Both the position numbers and the translations under genes were made by a program. Shown here in pieces: positions 39,823-48,351 of a DNA stretch of 64,000 nucleotides. Numbering within the stretch: position 1 is the stretch's first letter; every line of letters begins with the position of its first letter. The notes beneath the pieces are model-generated. The model saw only the letters and a program-made list of their open reading frames with translations, searched no databases and was not told the DNA's origin. This DNA comes from Pseudomonadales bacterium (lineage in GTDB: Bacteria; Pseudomonadota; Gammaproteobacteria; Pseudomonadales; Halieaceae), in assembly GCA_024234675.1 (NCBI GenBank), contig JACKNU010000011.1:16178-80177 (forward strand), read 5' to 3'.

Positions 39823-42813
39823 CTAGCCGAGCTCGAAGGCGGCGCCATAATCCGCGGCGGGCAGTTGCAGGGTTACCCGGGTGCCCGGATTGGGACCGCT
39901 CTGCAGGGGGCTGGCTATGCTCACGCTGCCCCCCATGTCGTCCATGATGCTGAACACCAGCGCCAGGCCCAGGCCGGTGCCGGCGCCGGGGTCCTTGGTC
40001 GTGTAAAAGGGCTCGAAAACATGACCCAACTGCCCCGGCGGGATGCCACAGCCGTCGTCTTCCACCGCGATGGTAACCCGTTCGCCATCGCTGGCAGCCA
40101 GTATCCTGACCTGGCCGTATTCGTTGCAGGCATCCCTGGCGTTGCCCAGCAGGTTGACGAATACCTGCAGCAGGCGCTGGCTGTCCGCCAGCACCAGGGT
40201 TTCGCGATCGCAGAGGTTGGCGAATTCCACGGGCCTGGCCTGGCGGTCCAGGGTCAGCAGGTGCACGGCCTCGTCCACGCAGTCCGCCAGGTTCGACGCT
40301 GCCAGGGAGATCTCGCCGCTGGAGGAGCCCGCGTGGGAAAAGTTTACCAGCGATTCGACGATGCGGCTGATACGGTCGGTCTGCTTGAGTATGTCCCTGG
40401 CCGAGTGCTGGATCTCCTCGGGGTCGGTCTCGTATTCCAGGTTCTGGGCCAGGCAGGCGATGCCCGTGACGGGGTTGCCGATTTCGTGGGCAACCCCGGC
40501 GGCGAGGCGGCCGATAGAGGCCAGGCGCTCGTTGTGCAGCAACTCCTCCTCCAGCAACTCGAAGTCGGTTATATCCTCCACCAGGATAATCGTATCGGCG
40601 CGCGGCGCGCCCGCGTCGTCGGTAACGGCCTCGGTCTTGTGGAGGCTGATCCAGCAGGGCCGCTCCGGGTCCGTGGTCACCTCGGATTTCAGCACGGTGT
40701 GGTTGTCGCCCCGGTTGAAATCCCCCAGGACCCTTCCCCAGGGCGGCGCCAGCGAGCCCAGCAGCGAGCCCAGTACCTGCTGCGGGGCGATGCCGGTAAT
40801 CTTTTGCATGCTGCGATTCCAGATCAGTATCTCGTCATCGATGCCCACCGAGCACACGCCTATGGGCAGCTTGTCCAGGGTTTCCCGATAGTGCCGCCGC
40901 AGGTTGTTGAGGTCCGCCGCCAGCCCGGTAAAACTCGACTGCGCCCGGTCCAGTTTGCGCTCGATCAGGTGGATATCCTCAGAGGCGCCGCCCAGTCCCG
41001 TCTGGAAGGGGATGCAGCTTTCGATGATGCCGTGGGCCACCGCGGGTCCGAGCAGGCCGGACAGGTTGGCCTCTATCCTGGCGCGCAGTCGCCGCAGGGC
41101 GTAGGGGCGCGATTCCTCCGGTGAAAATTGCAGCTCGGACAGCGCCCGGGCGACCTCCACCTGGGCGGTCTTCTCGCCCAGGGCGGCGGCCAGCGCATCG
41201 GCGAAGTCGGCGGCGGAGCCCAGCGCCAGGGTCTGGCGTACCGGTCGCGCCTTGTCATCCATGGAGCATATCTCGGCAGCGATGCGCTCCTCCCTGCTGG
41301 GGCTGGTGAGCAGGGATACCACCAACAGCAAGGCCGCATTCAGGCCCAGGGAGTACATGATGGCGTTGGCCCAGCGTTGGTCGCCGCTGCCCAGCAACTG
41401 CTCGCCCAGGGTGGCCAGCGCGGCAATCGGGTACTCGCCCGCCAACGGTAGCAGCATGGCGAGGAACCACAGGCTGAGACCGCCCGCCATTCCCGTCAGC
41501 AGGCCCTTGCGATTGGCACCGGGCCAGTACAGGGTGGCCACCACGCCGGGCAGGAACTGCAGGGTGCCGGAGAGCGCCACCAGGGCCAGTTGGGTGAGCG
41601 TCTGGCTGCCGCTGAGGGCCTTGAAAAATGCGTATCCCGCGAGAATCAGGATGCCGATAAGCGTGCGCCGCAGCCATTTGAGCTGGCTGTAAATATTCTG
41701 CTCCCGGTCTATCTGCAACAGCCGGGTAGGCAGGATCAGGTGGTTCAGGCACATATTCGCCAGGGCCAGCGTGGTGACGATAATGGTGGCGCTGGCGGCG
41801 GACAATCCGGCCACGAATGCCGCCGCGCTTACGAAGGTGGAGCCGGATGTCAGCCCCAGGGCCAGGCCTGTGTAATCGATGGGCAGGGAATGCCCCAGCT
41901 TGAGGCCCGCCCAGGTGACCGGCAGCACCGGCAGGCTGAGCAGCATCAGGTACAGGGGCAGGCCCCAACTGGCACTGCGCAGGTAGCGGCTTTCGGTGTT
42001 CTCGGCGAAAGCCATATGGAAAATGTGCGGCATGCATACCGCGCCGGCAAAAAAGATGAGCAGCAGTGCCCGCGCGGTACTGTCGCGCATGGATTCCTGC
42101 AGGGTGTCGCCCACCTGCGGATTCTGGCCCAGCCAGACTTCCAGGTTGCCGGGGCCGCCGAACACGCCGTACACGGCGGCCACCAGCAGCACCAGCATGG
42201 CCGCGAGCTTTACCAGGGATTCGAAGGCAATGGCCGTCACCAGGCCGGTATTGCGCTGTTGCGAAGAGATGTGCCGGGTGCCGAACAGGATCGAGAAAAC
42301 CGTGATGATGATGCAGAACAGCAGTGCCAGGCCGTCCTGGCGGTTGTCGCGGGAAAACAGCTTGTCGGCGCCGCCGGCCATGATCTGGATGCTGTCGGCC
42401 ACCGCCTGTATCTGCAGGGCGAGCAGGGGCAGCAGGGTCAGGCACATGGCCATGGTGATCGCGGCCCCTACCCATGGACTGCGAAAGCGAAACGCCAGCA
42501 GGTCGGCCAGGGAAGACAGCTGGTAGACCCGGCACAGGCGCAGCAGCGGCACCAGCAGCAGGGCCGCCATGACGAACATGAAGACCACCCCGCCGTAGTA
42601 CAGCATGAAGCTGTAGCCGTAGCGGTGGGCCAGTTCCATCACCCCGTTGCTGGCCATGGCCCCCGCAAACACGCCCAGGGACAGTACATAGGTAGCGGGG
42701 TGGTTGCTCACCCGTTCCGGGATGATGCCCCGGTCCGCCAGGTGGGCAACCGCGAACAGGCCGGTGAGATAGACGACGATGAACAGCAGTATCTGGACGA
42801 GGCTAAAGCTCAT
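39823..42813 (-). CDS. cbrA: Sensor histidine kinase CbrA with transporter-like sensor
   Basis: 996 aa. Residues 1 to about 515 form a 13-helix sodium/solute symporter (SLC5) module; then a STAC-type linker (about 520-600), coiled coil, PAS domain (about 665-770; LPIGVCSVGIDDEILIWN), HisKA with His776 in VAHEIGNPVTG, and HATPase (N-box VNLLGNARDA, G boxes DDGCGIP and GTGLGLAL). This architecture is diagnostic of CbrA. The SLC5 part is thought to transport or sense histidine in Pseudomonas. Overlaps cbrX by 11 nt. Confidence 0.95.
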   Translation of the reverse strand: MSFSLVQILLFIVVYLTGLFAVAHLADRGIIPERVSNHPATYVLSLGVFAGAMASNGVMELAHRYGYSFMLYYGGVVFMFVMAALLLVPLLRLCRVYQLSSLADLLAFRFRSPWVGAAITMAMCLTLLPLLALQIQAVADSIQIMAGGADKLFSRDNRQDGLALLFCIIITVFSILFGTRHISSQQRNTGLVTAIAFESLVKLAAMLVLLVAAVYGVFGGPGNLEVWLGQNPQVGDTLQESMRDSTARALLLIFFAGAVCMPHIFHMAFAENTESRYLRSASWGLPLYLMLLSLPVLPVTWAGLKLGHSLPIDYTGLALGLTSGSTFVSAAAFVAGLSAASATIIVTTLALANMCLNHLILPTRLLQIDREQNIYSQLKWLRRTLIGILILAGYAFFKALSGSQTLTQLALVALSGTLQFLPGVVATLYWPGANRKGLLTGMAGGLSLWFLAMLLPLAGEYPIAALATLGEQLLGSGDQRWANAIMYSLGLNAALLLVVSLLTSPSREERIAAEICSMDDKARPVRQTLALGSAADFADALAAALGEKTAQVEVARALSELQFSPEESRPYALRRLRARIEANLSGLLGPAVAHGIIESCIPFQTGLGGASEDIHLIERKLDRAQSSFTGLAADLNNLRRHYRETLDKLPIGVCSVGIDDEILIWNRSMQKITGIAPQQVLGSLLGSLAPPWGRVLGDFNRGDNHTVLKSEVTTDPERPCWISLHKTEAVTDDAGAPRADTIILVEDITDFELLEEELLHNERLASIGRLAAGVAHEIGNPVTGIACLAQNLEYETDPEEIQHSARDILKQTDRISRIVESLVNFSHAGSSSGEISLAASNLADCVDEAVHLLTLDRQARPVEFANLCDRETLVLADSQRLLQVFVNLLGNARDACNEYGQVRILAASDGERVTIAVEDDGCGIPPGQLGHVFEPFYTTKDPGAGTGLGLALVFSIMDDMGGSVSIASPLQSGPNPGTRVTLQLPAADYGAAFELG

Positions 42814-42979
42814 CCGGGTACCTCGTGCGCTGGTTCAGGTAGGCGGCGAAGATCACCAGCAGCCACAGGGGGTAGGGTCGGTACCAGGCGGTCCCGGAGT
42901 GAAATACCCATTCTTCGACGGCGGGAGAAAAGATCAGGAACACTCCCACCGCCAGCAGCAACAGACGGTTGATATACAT
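42803..42979 (-). CDS. cbrX: CbrX-like small membrane protein
   Basis: 58 aa: M-Y-I-N-R then a hydrophobic helix (about 6-19), a polar turn with EEWVFHSG, a second hydrophobic stretch (PLWLLVIFAAYL) and the charged end NQRTRYPDEL. A GGGGAAA precedes the ATG at 42979. The stop lies 11 nt inside cbrA (ATGAGCTTTAG), so cbrA translation is probably coupled to it, as reported for cbrX in P. putida. Confidence 0.82.
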   Translation of the reverse strand: MYINRLLLLAVGVFLIFSPAVEEWVFHSGTAWYRPYPLWLLVIFAAYLNQRTRYPDEL

Positions 42980-43056
42980 TGACCGGGTTTCCCCTGATAG
43001 CGCGTGGCAGTCGATACTACTGAAGCGGCATTAAGCGGTAAAGCGCGGGGCTGACC

Positions 43057-43971
43057 CTAGCGGGGTTGCCAGGTGGCGGACGTCGCGGTTATGGACAGTA
43101 CGGCGGGGACGGCCTGCAGCGTCCAGTTGACGCTGGCAAAGGCCAGTATATCCGCCACGGCGTCCACCTCTTCAGGGGGTTGCGGCTGTCCCAGGAAACG
43201 CAGCGCGGCGCGCAGGTTGGCGGCTGCCCGCTCGTCCCGCAGTGGCGGGGCGTGATTTTGTTTGCTGAGCTTGTGGCCGGCGGCATCGGTGATCACCGGC
43301 AGGTGGCAGTAGGAGGGGGTGGGCGCCTGCAGCAGCTGCTGCAGGAAGATCTGGCGGCCGGTGGAGTCCAGCAGGTCGGAGCCGCGCACGATGTGGGTGA
43401 CCTCCTGCCAGGCGTCGTCTACCACCACGGCCAGCTGGTAGGCGTCCAGGCCATCCTTGCGCTTGACCACGAAATCGGCGATTTCCGCGCCCAGCGCGAT
43501 TTCCCGGGCGCCCTGCACCCGGTCGATAAAGCGGATGCGGCAAGCGGCGGGTACTGACAGCCGGACAGCAACCGGTTCGCTGAGTGTCGCCTGGCGCTCC
43601 CGGCAGTGGCCGCAACAGGCGCCGCCCGGCCCCAGCAGCTGCCGGGTGCAGTCGCAGCGGAACAGGTGATGGTCGCGCTCGAGTTGGGCCAGGGCCGCGG
43701 CGTAGGCCGGGCCGCGTTGGCTTTGCCACAGGACCTCGCCATCCCAGTGCAGTCCGTGGGCTTCCAGGCTGGAGAGGATGCGCTTCGCGGCGCCGGCTTC
43801 CTCCCGGGGTGGATCCAGGTCTTCCATGCGCACCAGCCACAATCCGCGGTGGTGGCGGGCGTCCAGGTAACTGGCCAGGGCCGCAATCAGTGAGCCCTGG
43901 TGCAGCGGGCCGGTGGGGGAGGGGGCAAAACGCCCCCGGTAGGGTCGGTCAGAAATCAGGGGGTCCCGCAA
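43057..43971 (-). CDS. gluQ: Glutamyl-Q tRNA(Asp) synthetase
   Basis: Paralogue of the GluRS catalytic domain that attaches glutamate to queuosine in tRNA-Asp; 304 aa from a TTG at 43971, 8 bp after dksA. HIGH-type FAPSPTGPLHQGSL, a zinc site CDC...CCGHC (about 103-122) and HKLSKQNHA; it lacks an anticodon-binding domain. Same position as PA4724 between dksA and cbrA. The start codon is not certain as no good ribosome-binding site precedes it. Confidence 0.93.
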   Translation of the reverse strand: MRDPLISDRPYRGRFAPSPTGPLHQGSLIAALASYLDARHHRGLWLVRMEDLDPPREEAGAAKRILSSLEAHGLHWDGEVLWQSQRGPAYAAALAQLERDHHLFRCDCTRQLLGPGGACCGHCRERQATLSEPVAVRLSVPAACRIRFIDRVQGAREIALGAEIADFVVKRKDGLDAYQLAVVVDDAWQEVTHIVRGSDLLDSTGRQIFLQQLLQAPTPSYCHLPVITDAAGHKLSKQNHAPPLRDERAAANLRAALRFLGQPQPPEEVDAVADILAFASVNWTLQAVPAVLSITATSATWQPR

Positions 43972-43979
43972 TGACGGAC

Positions 43980-44423
43980 TCAGCCCATTTCCTGTCTTTC
44001 CTTGATCTCGTCAAGGGTTTTGCAGTCTATGCACAGGTTGGCTGTAGGCCTGGCTTCCAGGCGCTTGATGCCGATCTCCACACCGCAGGCATCGCAGAAG
44101 CCGTAGTCGTCCTGATCGATGCGTTCCATGGTGGAATCGATTTTCTTGATGAGCTTGCGCTCCCGGTCGCGGGTCCGCAGTTCCAGGCTGAACTCTTCTT
44201 CCTGGGTGGCGCGATCCGCAGGATCGGGGAAGTTGGCTGCCTCGTCCTTCATATGGGTGACAGTCCGGTCGACTTCCTGCATCAACTCGGATTTCCATTT
44301 CAGCAGGATGTTCCTGAAATGCTCGCGCTGCTTTTCGTTCATGTACTCTTCGCCGCGCTTGGGCTTGTACGGCACGAAGTTCTTGAAATCGGTAGTGGCT
44401 GCTTTTTTGGCTGCTCTAGGCAT
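43980..44423 (-). CDS. dksA: RNA polymerase-binding transcription factor DksA
   Basis: Stringent-response cofactor of ppGpp; 147 aa from the ATG at 44423. Coiled coil with the tip residues DPADRA that project into the secondary channel, and a zinc finger CDACG...CIDCK. Regulates rRNA and amino-acid promoters. The 228 bp to the divergent sfsA should carry both promoters; no clear consensus was found. Confidence 0.96.
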   Translation of the reverse strand: MPRAAKKAATTDFKNFVPYKPKRGEEYMNEKQREHFRNILLKWKSELMQEVDRTVTHMKDEAANFPDPADRATQEEEFSLELRTRDRERKLIKKIDSTMERIDQDDYGFCDACGVEIGIKRLEARPTANLCIDCKTLDEIKERQEMG

Positions 44424-44651
44424 GGATCTGTTCCCACACTGCAAAAGTAACTAGGCAATACTCACAGGTATTAGTTGGCTGAATGGCCGGCGCGTTAAAG
44501 GGGTGCCCCAAACCAAGGGCGGAGAAACTACCAGATATCACCGACTGGTTCCACTATTTCATGAGAGATTTACCGGGGGGCCATTTCCCCCTCCCGGCCT
44601 GCTAGAATAAACCACCCTGGTATGGGGTGGCCGCGCGGCAGGTGGGTGAGA

Positions 44652-45359
44652 GTGCATTTCGATAAATTGTTGACGGGAATCCTGCAGCGTCGCTACCAGC
44701 GCTTCCTCGCCGATGTGCAACTGGAGGACGGGCGGATCGTCACCGCCCACTGCCCCAACACCGGGGCGATGACCGGTTGCGCCGAACCCGGCGCGCGCGT
44801 CTGGCTGTCAACCAGCCAGGTTAAGACCCGCAAGTACCCGCACACCTGGGAACTGGTAGAGACCCCTGCCGGCATGGCCTGTGTGCACTCCGCCCTGGCC
44901 AATCGCGTATCCCGCGAGGCCTTTGCCGGCGCCCGGGTGCCCGGTTTCGAATCCTGCGACGCCATTCGCAGCGAGGTGAAGTACGGCCAGGGCAGTCGCG
45001 CCGACCTGCTGCTGGAGGGGCCGGACGGGCGGGTGTTCGTGGAGGTCAAGTCGGTGACCCTGTGCCGGGATGGCGGGCAGGGGGTGTTTCCCGACGCGGT
45101 GAGCGAGCGCGGGCGCAAGCACCTGCGGGAGTTGCAGTCCGTGCTGGGGCCCGATACCCGGGCGCTGCTGTTTTTCTGCGTATTCCACAATGGCATCGAG
45201 CGCGTCAGCGCCGCCGGCGATATCGACCCGGCCTACCGCGAGGCGCTGGCGGAGGCCATGGCGGCGGGGGTGGAGGTGCTCGCCTGGCGGGCCACCGTCA
45301 GTACCCGCGGGATCACGCCGGCCGGCGCTCTGCCGTTTACCCTGGACCCGCAACCGTAA
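44652..45359 (+). CDS. sfsA: Sugar fermentation stimulation protein SfsA
   Basis: 235 aa from the GTG at 44652, chosen because it follows AGGTGGG at the right distance. RRYQRFLADVQLEDGRIVTAHCPNTGAMTGC and KYPHTWEL (separated over residues about 11-70), SEVKYGQGSRADLLLE, and EVKSVTLCRDGGQGVFPDAVSERG, the last a nuclease-like core, match the family. Exact role is unclear; first linked to maltose metabolism in E. coli. Touches the next gene as TAATG. Confidence 0.93.
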   Translation: MHFDKLLTGILQRRYQRFLADVQLEDGRIVTAHCPNTGAMTGCAEPGARVWLSTSQVKTRKYPHTWELVETPAGMACVHSALANRVSREAFAGARVPGFESCDAIRSEVKYGQGSRADLLLEGPDGRVFVEVKSVTLCRDGGQGVFPDAVSERGRKHLRELQSVLGPDTRALLFFCVFHNGIERVSAAGDIDPAYREALAEAMAAGVEVLAWRATVSTRGITPAGALPFTLDPQP

Positions 45360-46087
45360 TGGTCCGGCAACTCACCCCGCTGCAACTGACCGGCCGGGAG
45401 GACAGCCACCTGGTGGAGTTGCCCTGCGGCAACCGCCTGCGGGCCGAGGCGGCCCGGGCCTTCGGCCGCCTGCAGGCCGAAGCGGCCGAGGCGGGATTTG
45501 CACTGGCTATCGCCAGCAGCTTCCGCTCCTATGAGCGGCAGCGCAGCATCTGGAATGGCAAGGCCGGCGGACAGCGGCCGGTGCACGACGACGCCGGGCG
45601 CCCTGTGGACATGGCCACCCTGTCCCGGGGTGAACAGTTGCGCGCCATCCTGCGCTACTCGGCCATACCCGGCACCTCGCGCCACCACTGGGGTACCGAC
45701 CTGGATGTTTACGATGCAGCTGCGCTGCCGGCGGATTACCGGTTGCAGTTATCGCCCCGGGAGGTGGCGCCGGGCGGGTTGTTCGACCCCCTGCACCGCT
45801 GGCTTGACGAGCGCATGGCGGCCGGGGCGTCGCACGGGTTTTTCCGGCCCTATGCCCGGGATACGGGAGGGGTCGCGCCGGAGCGCTGGCATCTCAGCTT
45901 CGCGCCGCTGGCGCAGGCCTGCGAGGCCCGGTTGAGCCGCGAGTTGCTGCTATCGTGCTGGGCGTGTGACCCGGGGGAGGAGCCGCTGGCCCTGCTGGAT
46001 GAAATACAGGCGGATTTGCCTGCTATCCTTGCGCGCTATGTGGCGGTTGCGCCGGGATGGTGCCCTGCCCCGGGAACCGGGGCCTGA
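45359..46087 (+). CDS. M15-family D,D/L,D-carboxypeptidase-like protein
   Basis: 242 aa. Zinc-peptidase pattern of the VanY/LdcB group: SSFRSYERQ (53-61), SRHHWGTDLDV with zinc His110 and Asp, and the late E-x-x-H in APERWHLSF. No signal peptide is seen, so it may work on cytosolic muropeptides rather than on the sacculus. Starts on the last base of the sfsA stop, which suggests coupling. Ends in a G/C-rich stem shared with convergent ppa. Confidence 0.8.
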   Translation: MVRQLTPLQLTGREDSHLVELPCGNRLRAEAARAFGRLQAEAAEAGFALAIASSFRSYERQRSIWNGKAGGQRPVHDDAGRPVDMATLSRGEQLRAILRYSAIPGTSRHHWGTDLDVYDAAALPADYRLQLSPREVAPGGLFDPLHRWLDERMAAGASHGFFRPYARDTGGVAPERWHLSFAPLAQACEARLSRELLLSCWACDPGEEPLALLDEIQADLPAILARYVAVAPGWCPAPGTGA

Positions 46088-46089
46088 GG

Positions 46090-46117
46090 CCGGGGCGCGG
46101 TTTGGGCCGCGCCCCGG
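46090..46117. terminator. Hairpin between convergent M15 peptidase gene and ppa
   Basis: CCGGGGCGCGG-TTTGGG-CCGCGCCCCGG, 11 perfect pairs in 46090-46117, immediately after one stop codon and before the other. It lacks a T-run in either direction, so termination may need Rho. Confidence 0.55.
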
Positions 46118-46126
46118 GGTCGCGAT

Positions 46127-46768
46127 TCAGCTCTTGGCCTGCTGGTGCAGGTGGCCGAAGTGATTCTGGTAGTCCTTCTCGGCGGCGGCGATGACCCGCA
46201 GGGCCTCATCGCGGCCGTAGACGAAATCGACCTTGATGTTGATCTCCTTGCCGGGAATCATCTTGTAGGTGGAGAAGTAGTGCTGCAGCCGCTCGGTCTT
46301 GATCGCCGGCAGGTCGGCGATGTCGTGTACATCACCCCAGATGTTGTCGCCTTCCAGTACCGCCACGATCTTGTCGTCCGCCTCGCCGCCATCGATCATC
46401 TGGATACCGCCGACCACACGGGCCTTGAGGATGATGTCGGTGCGGGTAATGTGGCGCTCTGAGAACACGCAGATGTCCAGCGGATCGCCGTCGGCGATAT
46501 CGGCGTGGGGGCAGTGCTTGGCGACTTCTTCCGCGCAGTAGGTGCGGGGGATGAAGCCGTAGAGGGCAGGGGGGCTGGAGGTGGTGCGCTGGGGCCGGTC
46601 AACCATCAGGAAACCGGACGCCTTGTCCAGTTCGTACTTGACCACGTCATCGGGCGTCATCTCGATATAAACGCGGACGATGTCCTCGCTTTTGGCGCCG
46701 TCCGGACGGGCGTGCAGCCCGTGCCAGGGGTGACGGCGCCAGCGGTTGAAATTCTGATTGCTATACAT
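46127..46768 (-). CDS. ppa: Inorganic pyrophosphatase (family I)
   Basis: Soluble family-I PPase, 213 aa, longer than E. coli Ppa (176). The signature DGDPLDICV (Asp93, Asp95, Asp98 bind metal), VKYELDKASGFLMVDR, and the DDKIVAVLEGD metal loop are clear. An N-terminal extension starts NFNRWRRHPWHGLHA. Next to the PPi-PFK gene in the same direction (150 bp apart), a suggestive grouping of two PPi enzymes. Confidence 0.94.
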   Translation of the reverse strand: MYSNQNFNRWRRHPWHGLHARPDGAKSEDIVRVYIEMTPDDVVKYELDKASGFLMVDRPQRTTSSPPALYGFIPRTYCAEEVAKHCPHADIADGDPLDICVFSERHITRTDIILKARVVGGIQMIDGGEADDKIVAVLEGDNIWGDVHDIADLPAIKTERLQHYFSTYKMIPGKEINIKVDFVYGRDEALRVIAAAEKDYQNHFGHLHQQAKS

Positions 46769-46918
46769 GGTTATGCCCTGTTTCTTGGTTCGCTATGGAG
46801 GCGGGCATTGTACAGACTAAGGCGGGCGAAATCTCGCCGGATTCTGGCAAAAATTGCCATACGGGTCACGAAAAAGCCCCTTTGCCGGCGCTGTGTCCCG
46901 CCCGCGACCGGCGGCGTC

Positions 46919-48181
46919 CTACACCTTGAAGCGGGTCTTCAACTTGCGGGGTACCGCGACATTCTTCAGGGTCACATACTGCGGCATCCCGTCGCGGTAT
47001 TCCGGGTAGGCCTCGCCGGCAATCAGCGGCGCCAGGTACTCGCGGGCCTCGTCGGTGATGCCAAAGCCGTCGCGACTGATGTAGTGACGCGGCATTTTTT
47101 TCTCCACGTTGGCCACATCCTGCAGGCGCGCCTCGCCTATGGACCAGCGATAGCGCTTGCCCTTGCCGCGCACGATGCAGGGCATCACGGCGTTGTCGCC
47201 GCGCAGGGCAAATTCCACCGCCGCCTGGCCCAGGGCGTAGGCCTGGTCTACATCGGTCTGGGAGGCGATGTGGCGGGCAGAACGCTGCAGGTAGTCCGCC
47301 ACCGCCCAGTGGTACTTGTAGCCCAGTTCATCCTTGACCAGGCCGGCCAGGAAGGGGGCCAGGCCGCCCAACTGGCTGTGGCCGAAGGCATCCTTGAGCC
47401 CGGATTCCGCCAGGAAGCGGCCGTCCCTGTACTGGGCGCCCTCCGAGGCGACGATCACGCAGTAACCACAGCGCTTGACGGTGCGCTTGACGCGCGCCAG
47501 GAACTTGTCCCGATCAAAGGCGATTTCGGGAAACAGGATGATGTGGGGCGCCTCGTCCGCGCCCTCGCCGGCCAGTCCCGCCGCCGCCGCGATCCAGCCC
47601 GCGTGCCGGCCCATGACTTCCAGGATGAAGACCTTGGTGGAGGTTTCACACATGGAGGCCACGTCCAGGGCCGCCTCCCGGGTGGAGATGGCGACATACT
47701 TGGCCACCGACCCGAAGCCCGGACAGTTGTCGGTGAGGGGCAGGTCGTTGTCTATGGTCTTGGGCACGTGAATGGCCTGCAGGGGGTAGCCCATGGACTC
47801 GCTGAGTTGGGAGACCTTGAGGCAGGTGTCGGCGGAATCCCCGCCGCCGTTGTAGAAGAAATAGCCGATATTGTGGGCCTTGAAGACCTCGATCAGGCGC
47901 TCGTATTCGGCCCGGTTGTCCTCCAGGCTCTTCAACTTGTGACGGCAGGAGCCAAAGGCGCCCGAGGGGGTGGTCAGCAGGCCGCGAATAGCCGCCTTGC
48001 TCTCCTTGCTGGTGTCTATCAGGTCCTCGCGCAGCGCGCCGATAATGCCGTTGCGGCCGGCGTATACCTTGCCGATGCGATCCCGGTGTTGCCTGGCGGT
48101 CTCGATCACGCCACAGGCGGAGGCATTGATGACGGCGGTGACGCCACCGGACTGGGCGTAAAAAGCGTTTTTCTTCGACAT
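46919..48181 (-). CDS. pfp: PPi-dependent 6-phosphofructokinase
   Basis: 420 aa. Phosphofructokinase fold with the two residues that separate PPi from ATP enzymes: Asp115 in NGGGDSADT (where ATP enzymes have Gly) and Lys141 in PKTIDND (Gly in ATP enzymes). Substrate-site MGRHAGW and the IPEIAFD-type segment LFPEIAFDRDKF are present. A reversible glycolytic/gluconeogenic step that uses PPi. Divergent from mpl. Confidence 0.93.
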   Translation of the reverse strand: MSKKNAFYAQSGGVTAVINASACGVIETARQHRDRIGKVYAGRNGIIGALREDLIDTSKESKAAIRGLLTTPSGAFGSCRHKLKSLEDNRAEYERLIEVFKAHNIGYFFYNGGGDSADTCLKVSQLSESMGYPLQAIHVPKTIDNDLPLTDNCPGFGSVAKYVAISTREAALDVASMCETSTKVFILEVMGRHAGWIAAAAGLAGEGADEAPHIILFPEIAFDRDKFLARVKRTVKRCGYCVIVASEGAQYRDGRFLAESGLKDAFGHSQLGGLAPFLAGLVKDELGYKYHWAVADYLQRSARHIASQTDVDQAYALGQAAVEFALRGDNAVMPCIVRGKGKRYRWSIGEARLQDVANVEKKMPRHYISRDGFGITDEAREYLAPLIAGEAYPEYRDGMPQYVTLKNVAVPRKLKTRFKV

Positions 48182-48351
48182 GGTCGTCGTCCCCTGCTGT
48201 GCGGCCAGATCCGTGGCGCGCGGGTTTGTGGCAGGGCTACATGATACGAAACTTGACCCCGCTTGTGGACTGCGGGTGCAGATTTCTGCCCGGTAACTGT
48301 GGATGCATTGACCTGCGTGCTACCATTGGCCGCTTCTTGGGGGAGGTCGAG

